A stretch of DNA of 57,860 nt from a virus, in IMG/VR virus record IMGVR_UViG_3300028920_002366, positions 1-57,860 of that record; one strand, written 5' to 3'. The notes beneath the pieces are model-generated. The model had not been told where the DNA came from, ran no database searches, and was given only the letters and a program-made list of their open reading frames with translations. This document shows positions 33,248 to 42,133 of this stretch, piece after piece. Within the stretch, counting starts at the first letter, position 1. Every line of letters begins with the position of its first letter. A program made the translations under genes and the position numbers.

Positions 33248-34133
33248 CAGAAAACTTGATACAGATGAATATCAATCAATCAAATCTCTGGAAGAAGAGT
33301 TAATATCGTCACAGATATTAGACCTTAGAATCAAATCTGATGATGGTAGAAACCCTATTAATAGAATAATAGAAAAATATGCGGTCACATCTTCTTTTTA
33401 CACGAAACCCGAGGTACTAGAAATTGTAATCAAAAAACTTGAAAAAGTATTAGAGAAGTATATAGAACAAGCAGGTATACGAGGGAAAATATTAGGTAAG
33501 AAAGCTTTAAATAAATATCTTGAAAAATCTGAAATAGCTGACAGAACTCAGAGACAATTGAGAGCAATAGATCTATCCAACGAATCGAAAGCAAGGCGAA
33601 GGTTGGGGGTTGTGTTGTTAAAACTAAAGCGTGAAAAAAATCTATTACAAGCTGATCTTAATATATTTAAAAAAACAGCCAAATTAGCAGGTTTTACGGA
33701 CAAACAAATTACAAGACAACTTATTTTGATAGGGAAAGAGAAAGCAGGTGTTGTAAAAAGATTTCAAGATAATATGAAAAAAGTAGCTGCTGCTGCTGTT
33801 CGGAACGAAACTAATTCAAGAGAGATAGATGAGTATCTTAAAAAATACCCAAAAAACAAATATTGGCAATGGATTGCAATATCGGCAAATCCTTGTCCTG
33901 ATTGTACTTATAGGGCTGGGAAATCGCTTCAATATAGTGAGTGGCTTAAGATAGGATTGCCAAACACAGGTAGAACTATATGTAATAGGTGGGGTGCATA
34001 TTGTAGGTGTAAGCTTATTCCAGACCCTATTGCCAACAAAAGGTTCCCTACACTGAAGGAGTTCAAATTCAACAAAAAAAATCTAGTATTAACCACAACA
34101 AAAGAAGAAAGGATAATAGACCGTGCAAAATAG
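33240..34133 (+). CDS. MuF-like minor head protein
   Basis: 297 residues from GTG 33240 (GAGGA upstream). N-terminal two-thirds helical. C-terminal WQWIAISANPCPDCTYRAGK ... GRTICNRWGAYCRCKLIP (about 214-265) is the Cys-containing MuF/SPP1 gp7-type domain found in minor capsid proteins near the portal. Resumes the head module after the 25-kb island. Confidence 0.7.
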   Translation: MPDRKLDTDEYQSIKSLEEELISSQILDLRIKSDDGRNPINRIIEKYAVTSSFYTKPEVLEIVIKKLEKVLEKYIEQAGIRGKILGKKALNKYLEKSEIADRTQRQLRAIDLSNESKARRRLGVVLLKLKREKNLLQADLNIFKKTAKLAGFTDKQITRQLILIGKEKAGVVKRFQDNMKKVAAAAVRNETNSREIDEYLKKYPKNKYWQWIAISANPCPDCTYRAGKSLQYSEWLKIGLPNTGRTICNRWGAYCRCKLIPDPIANKRFPTLKEFKFNKKNLVLTTTKEERIIDRAK

Positions 34134-34173
34134 GGAAAATATATTAAATTATACAATTGGAGAGGTAATGGAG

Positions 34174-34350
34174 ATGTGTAACAAACAGTTTAGCTGTAAC
34201 TATTGTATTTTTTACAAAAAACAAATAGACATAAACAATCCGAATGTCTCTAATTATAAATTTTGCAGTTTTTTTGGGTACAACCCATCAGACTGGCCAA
34301 TTAACAACAGGAAAGGTAGTTATGTCCAAGGAAGAAAAGAGCAAAAATAG
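34174..34350 (+). CDS. Small Cys-rich protein (58 aa)
   Basis: ATG 34174 (or 34168, or GTG 34123 in the same frame); GGAGAGG at 34159-34165 best fits 34174. CNKQFSCNYCIFYKK ... KFCSFFGYNPSDWP has four to five Cys. It overlaps the next gene. Confidence 0.45.
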   Translation: MCNKQFSCNYCIFYKKQIDINNPNVSNYKFCSFFGYNPSDWPINNRKGSYVQGRKEQK

Positions 34351-34462
34351 AAAAGAGTACAAAAAAACAATAGACGATATTACTGAGTTCAAAAAAATTA
34401 AGCCTGGAAAGCCATTCGGGATATTAAGGAAAAGAGAGCAAAAAATAAAAAGTTTAGAATAA
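34322..34462 (+). CDS. Small basic protein (46 aa)
   Basis: ATG 34322 with AAAGG upstream. Very Lys-rich helical peptide (MSKEEKSKNRKEYKKTIDDI). No family. Confidence 0.45.
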   Translation: MSKEEKSKNRKEYKKTIDDITEFKKIKPGKPFGILRKREQKIKSLE

Positions 34463-34468
34463 TTTTTT

Positions 34469-34497
34469 TTGCTTTTTCAATTTTTTTGAGTTATATT
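34469..34497 (+). promoter_or_regulatory. Promoter abutting a start codon (leaderless)
   Basis: TTGCTT (34469-34474), 17-bp spacer, TATATT (34492-34497). ATG 34504 begins 6 nt after the -10, the same spacing as at 7919. Confidence 0.6.
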
Positions 34498-34503
34498 ATT
34501 AAC

Positions 34504-34674
34504 ATGGTTCACCAGGGTAGACAAAAAACAGTCGAAGAGAAACTATTGATAATCCAAAAGATATCTTCAGCCAACACAGAAAGGGTAAGAAGGAAATTCA
34601 CCGGAAAAACAACACTTAATTGGAAAGATGGTGAGGTTAAAAACGAGGAAATTATACTAAAAAAAGAATATTAA
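34504..34674 (+). CDS. Small basic protein, probably leaderless mRNA (56 aa)
   Basis: MVHQGRQKTVEEKLLIIQKI, helical, Lys/Arg-rich, ending in acidic EVKNEEIILKKEY. No RBS. Stands alone between a promoter and a terminator ahead of the scaffold gene, as a monocistronic unit; a regulator is possible. Confidence 0.5.
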   Translation: MVHQGRQKTVEEKLLIIQKISSANTERVRRKFTGKTTLNWKDGEVKNEEIILKKEY

Positions 34675-34707
34675 TTTTTGTCATTACGTTTGTGCGGTAG
34701 AGTAAAT

Positions 34708-34740
34708 GGTCTGCAACTTAGGTTGTGGACCTTTTTTTTT
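34708..34740 (+). terminator. Rho-independent terminator before the capsid operon
   Basis: GGTC..CAAC pairs with GTTG..GACC around loop TTAG, with one two-base mismatch, followed by nine T's (34732-34740). Clear terminator isolating the capsid genes from upstream transcription. Confidence 0.75.
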
Positions 34741-34816
34741 ATAATGAAACATGATAAGCTAATAAGGGAATTTTAGCGACTTTTGACAAGGGAATTTCAA
34801 AAGAAGGAGATTGTAA

Positions 34817-35593
34817 TTGGCTATGAAAGCAGATCTAAAAAAGCTTTTGGCAGAAAAACTTAAAGATGTTAGCTATGACGGCAAACCTGTTACCGATTTG
34901 ATTTTTGGGTATTATGATGGTTTTGAGGCAAAAAACAAAGTTCAACAAGCAAATGAGGAGATTACAAAAGAAAGAGAGCTTCTCAAAGCTAGTGTTAAAG
35001 AGATTAAAAATAATCTTGAAAAAAAAGAAAGCGAACTTAAATTATTGTCTGAAAATCAAATAACCGATGAAATTAAAAAGAAACTAGAATCTATTCAAGA
35101 AGATGGTATGACAGAGGAGTCAAAGTTGAAACATAATCAAGTATTAGATCAGTTCAATTCAATTCAAACTGAAATGGATGAGATCAAGAAACAGCTAGAA
35201 GCAGAAAGAGAAGAAAAAATAGCACTAAAATTGCAAGGAAAACAAAAAGAACTTGAAACGAAAATTTCTAAAGCTCTTGCTAATTCTGAGAAAGGGAAAG
35301 TTGAGGGAAACAATATTGATATAGCATTGACTTATCTAATGGCGAAAGGTTTTGCGAAAATTGACAAAGATGAAAACGGTAATTTCAAAGAAATAATATC
35401 TATCGAAAAAGATGGGCAAATGCAAGCATCTAATATTCAAGAGATGGTAGATAATTTTGTTGAAAATAACAAAACTTATGCGCCTCCAACAATAAACCAA
35501 AATCAACCTCAATATAGGTCAAGTGGACAAGGTAATCACCCTCAGCCACAAAATCTTACTCAGTTTCGAGAGAGCGCGAGGAAAAATTTATAA
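34817..35593 (+). CDS. Scaffold protein
   Basis: 258 residues from TTG 34817 (AAGGAG 7 nt upstream; ATG 34823 would be 13 nt away). Long coiled coil (about 45-165: VQQANEEITKERELLKASVK ...), a helical C-terminal region and a Gln/Asn/Pro-rich tail. Position directly before the major capsid gene and the coiled-coil architecture are standard for Gp20/scaffold proteins. Confidence 0.8.
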   Translation: MAMKADLKKLLAEKLKDVSYDGKPVTDLIFGYYDGFEAKNKVQQANEEITKERELLKASVKEIKNNLEKKESELKLLSENQITDEIKKKLESIQEDGMTEESKLKHNQVLDQFNSIQTEMDEIKKQLEAEREEKIALKLQGKQKELETKISKALANSEKGKVEGNNIDIALTYLMAKGFAKIDKDENGNFKEIISIEKDGQMQASNIQEMVDNFVENNKTYAPPTINQNQPQYRSSGQGNHPQPQNLTQFRESARKNL

Positions 35594-35604
35594 AGGAGTA
35601 GAAT

Positions 35605-36537
35605 ATGCCTTCAGGTGCAATGACTCTTATCGAGTCTGCAAAGACTATGGATAGCCCCGAGAAAGAAGCTATAATTAATACTTATGCAGCTTCGTATCAT
35701 CCTATGATGAAAATGCAATTTCTCCCTGCACCAGCTGGAAGTATTAGTTGGACAATTAGGAATACTCTAGCCTATACATCTGGTGGGACAAGATTAGTGA
35801 ACGGATCTTGGACGGCTACCAGAGGTAACAAATCACCATTCACAGAAACTTTTAAAATCTATGGGGGTGAAATTAAAATTGACAGAGCAATAATTGCTAC
35901 AAATCCAGGAATTGTTGCAGAGGAAAAGGAAGACCAAATACAAGCCAAAGCCCTTAATTTCACGAAACATATATTTGAGGGTGTTGGTGGTCAATATCTT
36001 CGCGGCATTAAAGACTTGCTTGACAACGAGCAAATATTTACGAACCAAACTGTAGATGTAGGTACCGCAAGTGGCGGATCTATGTTGCAAACAGATCATC
36101 TTGACCAACTGCTTAATGTTATGAATGTAGAGATGGGTAATACTGTCATATATTGTACTGACAACATAGGTCTTAGGTCTAGAAAATTAGCAAGAGGTAA
36201 TAGCGCAAGTGGTGATACTGGTTACAATCTCAACTTTTCTCCTTTAGAATGGGGATTTTTTGCAGGATATTATAACGGAGTACCTATTATCCCGCTGAAA
36301 GACGGGCAAGGTACTGACCTATTGTCAACAGACGAAGGTGATGGGTCAAGTTGTTCTGTTTACGCAGTAACTTTTGGTACCAAGAATTTTACAGGATTTC
36401 AAGTGCAGCCACCTACTGTCACACCTCTTAATCAAGCAGATGTATATGATTATTTTGATTTTGAACACTATGTAGGTACTGCGGCAAAATCTATAAAATG
36501 TATTGGTCGATTACGTTACGTGACTGATGCTCAATAA
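35605..36537 (+). CDS. Major capsid protein
   Basis: 310 residues, HK97-fold type. PMMKMQFLPAPAGSISWTIRNTL, GGEIKIDRAIIATNPG and the C-terminal GYYNGVPIIPLKD ... YAVTFGTKNFTGFQ are typical of capsid A and P domains. RBS AAAGGAG, consistent with high expression. It follows scaffold and precedes head-completion genes. Confidence 0.85.
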   Translation: MPSGAMTLIESAKTMDSPEKEAIINTYAASYHPMMKMQFLPAPAGSISWTIRNTLAYTSGGTRLVNGSWTATRGNKSPFTETFKIYGGEIKIDRAIIATNPGIVAEEKEDQIQAKALNFTKHIFEGVGGQYLRGIKDLLDNEQIFTNQTVDVGTASGGSMLQTDHLDQLLNVMNVEMGNTVIYCTDNIGLRSRKLARGNSASGDTGYNLNFSPLEWGFFAGYYNGVPIIPLKDGQGTDLLSTDEGDGSSCSVYAVTFGTKNFTGFQVQPPTVTPLNQADVYDYFDFEHYVGTAAKSIKCIGRLRYVTDAQ

Positions 36538-36551
36538 TATATGAGGTAAAA

Positions 36552-36956
36552 ATGTCTATAAAAGAAGAAATAGCAGAACTTAAAAGAGAAATAAAAGAAT
36601 TAAAAGAAAACCAAAATCTTAAATGTTCTGTTGTAAATTGTAATAAAACGATTAAAGATACATCTACGTTAAAACCAATGACAGTTGAAGAGGCTATAAT
36701 GCCGCTTCCTCCTCAACCATTGATGGAAGGAATTGTTGGTATTGATTATCATGGTAGAATAATAGAACCTGCGATATTTGACGAGAATGGTTTTGTGAAA
36801 GTACCAGGATGGATATTGAACGAAAAACAAAAACGATATGAATACATTGATTCAGAATGTAATGTGCTCAAAACTGAATTGGCAGAGATTGTAGATGGTA
36901 ATATTAGTCGAATGAAAGAATGGCACGTTAAAAAGAAAAAATTATCGGAAAAATAA
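36552..36956 (+). CDS. Coiled-coil hypothetical protein (134 aa)
   Basis: N-terminal coiled coil (IKEEIAELKREIKELKENQN), Pro-rich middle (IMPLPPQPLMEG), then beta segments. Probably a structural or head accessory protein by position. Confidence 0.5.
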   Translation: MSIKEEIAELKREIKELKENQNLKCSVVNCNKTIKDTSTLKPMTVEEAIMPLPPQPLMEGIVGIDYHGRIIEPAIFDENGFVKVPGWILNEKQKRYEYIDSECNVLKTELAEIVDGNISRMKEWHVKKKKLSEK

Positions 36957-36968
36957 AGGAGAAATTGT

Positions 36969-37379
36969 ATGGCATGGCAAACTCAATATATTTCCTTTCA
37001 GTGTGATGGGGAATCATTAGCATCTGCGGTATCTGTAAATACTGATGGTACAGTAGGTTCTGCTGTTGAAACCGGTAGAGGTAGTTTTGATATTGATTTT
37101 ACGGTCTCTGGTTATTCTGGGGGTACAGGGTTCGACAGTATACTAATTGTAGTACAATCTAACTCACAAGCAGCGGCTACAACTTGGACTGAGATAGGTA
37201 ATGTAGTAATAGGCGATGCAGATGGTCGTGGTACATCTTTAACATCATTGACAAACGCTATTGTTGGCGTAACAAATCAAAGCGACTACCAAATTAGGTT
37301 ATATGCGTATGTCAATGGATCTGCTACGGCTGCTACTGTAACAGCGAAAATATATCCAAGATCATCCAGAAAAATATAG
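36969..37379 (+). CDS. Beta-rich virion protein (136 aa)
   Basis: Ser/Thr/Gly/Ala-rich, almost entirely beta (ASAVSVNTDGTVGSAVETGR ... YVNGSATAATVTAKIYPRSS). Looks like a head-decoration or Ig-like capsid fibre protein. RBS AAGGAG. A terminator follows. Confidence 0.6.
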   Translation: MAWQTQYISFQCDGESLASAVSVNTDGTVGSAVETGRGSFDIDFTVSGYSGGTGFDSILIVVQSNSQAAATTWTEIGNVVIGDADGRGTSLTSLTNAIVGVTNQSDYQIRLYAYVNGSATAATVTAKIYPRSSRKI

Positions 37380-37407
37380 CCCCTTTTGTTGAATAGCTGG
37401 TAACCGA

Positions 37408-37436
37408 AAAGCTCCGGGTGTATCCTGGGGCTTTTT
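37408..37436 (+). terminator. Rho-independent terminator after capsid genes
   Basis: AAAGCTCCGGG (37408-37418) pairs with CCTGGGGCTTT (37424-37434), with two G-U pairs and loop TGTAT, then T's. Likely attenuates transcription into the tail genes. Confidence 0.75.
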
Positions 37437-37451
37437 AATTAAGGAGGAAAA

Positions 37452-37730
37452 ATGGCATTTGGAATAAACCCATATCCCGAGATGAAACATGTGACACCAA
37501 CAGATAATGACTACTTCACAAACGCAGCAGGCCAAAAAGTATCGGCTAGAGGATTACTAATTGGTACTACTGGTGATATTAGTATTAGAATGGCTTCCGG
37601 AGTAATAAAAACGATACCATCTGGAGTACTTGCTACTGGTATTATACATCCTATGGAATTCGTAGAGATAAGGTATACCGGAACAAGCGCGACAAATATA
37701 TATGCTTTTTTTGACCAAAAAGTGATGTAA
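37452..37730 (+). CDS. Small virion domain protein (92 aa)
   Basis: MKHVTPTDNDYFTNAAGQKVSARGLLIGT ... EFVEIRYTGTSATNIYAFF. Its whole length is paralogous to the last ~95 residues of the fibre protein at 38753. Probably a small beta-sandwich that decorates or trimerises virion parts. RBS AAGGAGG. Confidence 0.6.
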   Translation: MAFGINPYPEMKHVTPTDNDYFTNAAGQKVSARGLLIGTTGDISIRMASGVIKTIPSGVLATGIIHPMEFVEIRYTGTSATNIYAFFDQKVM

Positions 37731-37731
37731 T

Positions 37732-38349
37732 ATGAGCATAATACCATTAGTACTACTGCAAAATGAATTACCATCTGATGCTGTCAACTCAAATAATGAG
37801 CTTACTTATGCAATAGCACAAGCAACAAATTTCTGTAATAATTGGGCATACAAATATGACCCTTTTGATGATTATGATACTGATGACGATACAACTAGAG
37901 CTCCAGACCAAATAGTAAGAATATGTCTTGAAATGGCAAAAATATACTACTGGGAAACTGTTGGTGAGGTAACAAGAGATGGTGATAATTACCAAATTAT
38001 GCAAAACGAAATTGAAAATTATCAAAAAAAATTGCAAGAAATACAAATTTCACCATCATGGGAAGAACAAGCTATATCTCTTGATACTAATTATTGTATG
38101 CTAGTAGGTAGTAGGACTAATACTGGGGGTATGTGGCCAAGAGTAATTCCCCAAACGGCTCAAGTAATAGATGGGTATAATGTATGGGTAAGGCCAGATC
38201 ATTGGACAATAAGAAAAGGTGGAACGTATTCTGGAGAATATCCTGACGCCTGGTATCTTGAAGTTAGTTCAAGTTATTCTGTAGCAGGAACATTGAGATA
38301 TATGAGGACATATAGAAATGATTCTATCGATTACGCGAGGTATCAATAA
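37732..38349 (+). CDS. Head-tail connector / head-completion protein
   Basis: 205 residues. N-terminal helical part (NNELTYAIAQATNFCNNWAY ... QIVRICLEMAKIYYWETVGE) resembles the gp6-like connector fold; the C-terminal part is Trp/Tyr-rich beta. Assigned mainly from position. Stop overlaps the next start. Confidence 0.5.
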   Translation: MSIIPLVLLQNELPSDAVNSNNELTYAIAQATNFCNNWAYKYDPFDDYDTDDDTTRAPDQIVRICLEMAKIYYWETVGEVTRDGDNYQIMQNEIENYQKKLQEIQISPSWEEQAISLDTNYCMLVGSRTNTGGMWPRVIPQTAQVIDGYNVWVRPDHWTIRKGGTYSGEYPDAWYLEVSSSYSVAGTLRYMRTYRNDSIDYARYQ

Positions 38350-38747
38350 TGGCTATAATTGACAAAGAGACAGATGATTTTATTTTGCACAAAAAAAATA
38401 ACCATAACACTAGAGTTAACAACAAATTAATTAAACATACTTATAGTGATTACAAAGTAAAAAATAAAAATAAAGATATTTTTTGGGAGGTTGATAAAAA
38501 TATTGTAGAAGAAGATTGGGACACTTTGGTGGGTTGGGCGAACAAAAACCATATACAAGGTATAGAACCAAAGTTAGACGAAAGCGGGGATCCTATACCA
38601 GATACATACCAAAATCCTCACGACTCAGTATATATTGTGACAAATGGGAAATGGCTTTTTTCAAGACAATACCTTATTGATGATATTGAAGAGACAGAAA
38701 AATTCTTAATTAGACAATACAATAAACATGTTCGAACAAAAAGATAA
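38349..38747 (+). CDS. Hypothetical virion-region protein (132 aa)
   Basis: TAATG overlap. Charged alpha/beta protein; VNNKLIKHTYSDYKVKNKNKDI then DSVYIVTNGKWLFSRQYLID. No family; possibly head completion. Confidence 0.45.
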   Translation: MAIIDKETDDFILHKKNNHNTRVNNKLIKHTYSDYKVKNKNKDIFWEVDKNIVEEDWDTLVGWANKNHIQGIEPKLDESGDPIPDTYQNPHDSVYIVTNGKWLFSRQYLIDDIEETEKFLIRQYNKHVRTKR

Positions 38748-38752
38748 TTAAT

Positions 38753-41128
38753 ATGAGTATTAGAAACTGGAACACAAATAATCTTAAATATTCTATATCT
38801 CCTGTAGGGCTATATCTTGGAGACAATCCGTCTTCTTATAACTCAGGTACATTTCCGATATATCAAGGACCATCAGCAGGAAGCAAGATTACAGGAACAC
38901 TCACAAACATGCTCACTAATTTTGGATATATTGATTTTGGGAGAGTGTTGTTTGACGGCACTAATGATCATATTGTAATTAATACTTATACAGCATGGAG
39001 CAATACAAACAATTTTACTTTTGAGAACTATATTCAATATTTTCAAAATTCAACAGAGCATTGTCTGTTCTCTGAAGGGACTGACTCGTCTAATTATTTC
39101 CAAATATCAATTACAGCAGCTTACAAAATTAAGGTATTATACAAAGTTGGTGGAGTATCAAAAGAAACAATAAGTACTGATACATTATCTTCTGGTGTGA
39201 AATACATAGCTGTTAGGAAAACAGGTGCAACAACGAAAATATATGTTGACGGCAGCGAGGTGAGTGCATATGATTCACAAGATTCTTATAATCTTGGTTC
39301 AATTACTCATACTTATTGTTGTTATGGGGGTTTGTTGCATAGCTTGGGTTTTATGTTACCTAGTGTGTATGATCTTTATGTCGCGAGTATATATGACGAA
39401 GATATTGGCGAAAACAGAATAAGTGCAAATTATAATTTTGGAAGATATTGGGATGGTTTGCGAGGCTCTGATAATGGTGATGATACAATGTCTCTTGTTG
39501 ACCCTGGTAGTGTAAGTGTAACTGGCACAGTAAAAAATTATAAAGACCTTCAGTATTGTAAGATATGTGAGATTAGGTCAGAAATGATTGATTCTGATGA
39601 TACTTATGTACCAATCAATATTACAGAACATCATTTCGATGATGAGGATTTGTTTTTTCAAAATGTTCAAAATAATAATGGATCTGATATAGTAGCTACT
39701 GATATTAACAACAACGAAATACCCTTTAAACTCAATTCTTTTGACAAATCGGCAAAAACAATAGACGGTATATTGCGAGCACCTAATATTAGTACTACGA
39801 CAAACCAACAAGTAATAATACATTATGGTGGGACAACAACAAGATCTATTGATAGTGATCTTGTATATGAGTATCCAAAGCCAAATGGTGTAACCTGGAC
39901 AACTCAAACAAGTGCTGCTGATAATAATTGGCTCGGGTTGGCTACTAATGGAGAAATATTTGTGGCTGTATCATGGACTGGCACTGGAAACAGGGTGATG
40001 ACATCTCCTGATGGCAAAATATGGACGATAAGGAGCACCCCGCAAAATAACTTTTGGAGCAGCGTAGCTTGGGGCAATGGAAAATTTGTGGCGGTGGCAC
40101 AAACTGGTACTAATCGAGTGATTACATCACCTGATGGTGTTAACTGGACGTTGAGAAATGCATCAGTGAATAATGCGTGGGTAAGTGTGATATATAACAA
40201 CCAATTTGTGGCGGTAGCGGCAACAGGTACTGGAGATCGTGTAATGACATCACCTGATGGTATTACATGGACCACCCGTACTAGTGCAGCGGACAATGAT
40301 TGGTATGATGTAGCTTGGAGTGGAACTATATATGCTGCAGTAGCAGCAACAGGTACTGGAAATCGTGTGATGACTTCCCCTGATGGGATAACTTGGACTA
40401 CTAGAACTAGTGCTGCTGATAATGATTGGGTAGCAATATATTGGGATAGTTATAATAGCCTTTTTGTTGCAACAGCTCAATCCGGCACAGGCAATCGTGT
40501 AATGACTTCTCCAGATGGTATTACATGGACATTAAGGACAAGTGCGGCTGATAATAGTTGGTATGATATATTGTCTAATAATGGTATTAATATTGCCTGT
40601 AGTTACAATGGGACAAACAACAGGATACAGACATCGCAAGACGGTATTACATGGACCACCCGTACTAGTGCAGCAAATAATAGCTGGCGAAAAATAAGAT
40701 ATGCAAAAGGAACCTATGTAGTAATTGGTGATTCTGGAACGGGTGACAGGGTAATGACAAACATACACACTTTTGTCAAGAATAACGAAATAACTCAAAC
40801 AGTTAATGGCGCTCTTAGCTTTAGCCTTCAGTTTTCATTTTTTAAGAAAATGTATTACCCAAAAATACTGTTACCTGAAACAAAACATGTTACCCCGACA
40901 GATGGATCTAGATTTGTCAATAATTCTGGACAAGCTATTTCTGCGAGGGGTATACTAATTGGTACTGACGGCGATATATGTATCAGAATGGCATCAGGAA
41001 AAGTGGTTAATATTAGTTCAGGCACTTTTTTGACCGGAGTTATCCATTATATTGAATTTGTTGAAGTTAGATATACTGGAACTACAGCTGAAAACATCTA
41101 CGCTTTTTTTCGGGAAAAGGTACAGTAA
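38753..41128 (+). CDS. Large fibre/adhesin: LamG, DUF2341, seven-repeat propeller
   Basis: 791 residues. About 60-235: LamG/concanavalin-like sandwich (VLFDGTNDHIVI ... YIAVRKTGATTKIYVDG). About 262-370: DUF2341-like (YVPINITEHHFDDEDLFFQN). About 380-672: seven repeats of 40-45 residues with the core RVMTSPDGITWTTRTSAADN-W, a BNR/Asp-box-like seven-bladed propeller. About 695-791: domain paralogous to the 92-residue protein at 37452. Carbohydrate binding is the likely role. Location among head-completion genes is unusual for a receptor-binding fibre; a head fibre is an alternative. Confidence 0.7.
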   Translation: MSIRNWNTNNLKYSISPVGLYLGDNPSSYNSGTFPIYQGPSAGSKITGTLTNMLTNFGYIDFGRVLFDGTNDHIVINTYTAWSNTNNFTFENYIQYFQNSTEHCLFSEGTDSSNYFQISITAAYKIKVLYKVGGVSKETISTDTLSSGVKYIAVRKTGATTKIYVDGSEVSAYDSQDSYNLGSITHTYCCYGGLLHSLGFMLPSVYDLYVASIYDEDIGENRISANYNFGRYWDGLRGSDNGDDTMSLVDPGSVSVTGTVKNYKDLQYCKICEIRSEMIDSDDTYVPINITEHHFDDEDLFFQNVQNNNGSDIVATDINNNEIPFKLNSFDKSAKTIDGILRAPNISTTTNQQVIIHYGGTTTRSIDSDLVYEYPKPNGVTWTTQTSAADNNWLGLATNGEIFVAVSWTGTGNRVMTSPDGKIWTIRSTPQNNFWSSVAWGNGKFVAVAQTGTNRVITSPDGVNWTLRNASVNNAWVSVIYNNQFVAVAATGTGDRVMTSPDGITWTTRTSAADNDWYDVAWSGTIYAAVAATGTGNRVMTSPDGITWTTRTSAADNDWVAIYWDSYNSLFVATAQSGTGNRVMTSPDGITWTLRTSAADNSWYDILSNNGINIACSYNGTNNRIQTSQDGITWTTRTSAANNSWRKIRYAKGTYVVIGDSGTGDRVMTNIHTFVKNNEITQTVNGALSFSLQFSFFKKMYYPKILLPETKHVTPTDGSRFVNNSGQAISARGILIGTDGDICIRMASGKVVNISSGTFLTGVIHYIEFVEVRYTGTTAENIYAFFREKVQ

Positions 41129-41130
41129 TA

Positions 41131-41631
41131 ATGGCCGATAGTTTTGAAATCACAATGGAAACAAAAGAAGTAGAAAAACTAATATCTAATCTTTTGAAGA
41201 GAATAAAAAACCCAAAAAAATTAATGAAAACATTAGAGCGTTGGGTACACGCACAAACTATGCTAATGTTTCGTGGGAAAAGACCTGATAATACAGCTGT
41301 GAGGGGAATGAAGTGGCCAAAATTAGCCAAAAGTACAATTAAGCAGAAAAAGGCTAGAGTGGCAAGAGGTGTTGGTATTGTTGCAAATAGGCCTATGGTA
41401 GACACTGGGAAATTAAGAGATAGTTTGAAGGTTCTAAAAAGGTCGCATAAAGGTTTTGTATATGGGACAAAAGTAAAAAGCAAGAAAGGTTTCCATTATC
41501 CTGGTTACTGGAATAATTCAAAATTTGTTTTTCTTTTTTTTAACAAAATAGATTTTGCTCAAATAAGTAGAATGACAGTTGATTTTTTAAATGATAGATT
41601 GGAAAGGTTTTCGAAATATAAAACAGGGTAA
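41131..41631 (+). CDS. Virion morphogenesis protein (Mu gpG / HK97 gp10-like)
   Basis: 166 residues. GMKWPKLAKSTIKQKKARVARG ... MVDTGKLRDSLKV is the signature of phage tail-completion/virion morphogenesis proteins. It would help join head and tail. Confidence 0.7.
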   Translation: MADSFEITMETKEVEKLISNLLKRIKNPKKLMKTLERWVHAQTMLMFRGKRPDNTAVRGMKWPKLAKSTIKQKKARVARGVGIVANRPMVDTGKLRDSLKVLKRSHKGFVYGTKVKSKKGFHYPGYWNNSKFVFLFFNKIDFAQISRMTVDFLNDRLERFSKYKTG

Positions 41632-41633
41632 TT

Positions 41634-42125
41634 ATGGCATTAGATAGAAAAGGTATTGTTAAAGCATTTGTAGACCTACTAAAGTCTGACACAAGTGTAT
41701 TATACGGGTCTGGAAAGCTTCTTAATATCATTAACGATAAATCAATTAAGTTTGCTAAGTCAAGAGTAAACAACAAAAAACCTTTTGGACTATACGTATG
41801 GTGTGTTGATGAAACTATTAGTATGTACAGAATGCAAAATAACGACGAAATATACGAACTTAATTTTCGTTACGAAGCTATTGCAGCAGACCCAGAAACT
41901 GCGGTACAACAAATAGATGACGCCAATGAAAGAGTTAAGTTATTAGCCAATCTGCAAATGTACAATGGTCAAATGATGTCAGCTTATTATACTGATTCTA
42001 ATGCACAAGTAATAAATATCAATCCAATTAATTCTTCTTTGCCCGCACCAGAAAGCACAGAAGAAAAGAAAACTATAATAGAAATAGAGAGTGCTATTGA
42101 AATAGAAATCAATCGATATAGATAG
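41634..42125 (+). CDS. Probable tail terminator / completion protein
   Basis: 163 residues, alpha/beta (YELNFRYEAIAADPETAVQQ). Assigned from the conserved order: morphogenesis protein, terminator, tail tube. No diagnostic motif. Confidence 0.5.
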   Translation: MALDRKGIVKAFVDLLKSDTSVLYGSGKLLNIINDKSIKFAKSRVNNKKPFGLYVWCVDETISMYRMQNNDEIYELNFRYEAIAADPETAVQQIDDANERVKLLANLQMYNGQMMSAYYTDSNAQVININPINSSLPAPESTEEKKTIIEIESAIEIEINRYR

Positions 42126-42133
42126 GAGGTTGT

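Noticed and set aside
34681-34740. tRNA-like sequence (GGTAGAG then a hairpin)
   Set aside because: No acceptor stem, no 7-nt anticodon loop and no T-arm; the hairpin plus nine T's is a terminator.
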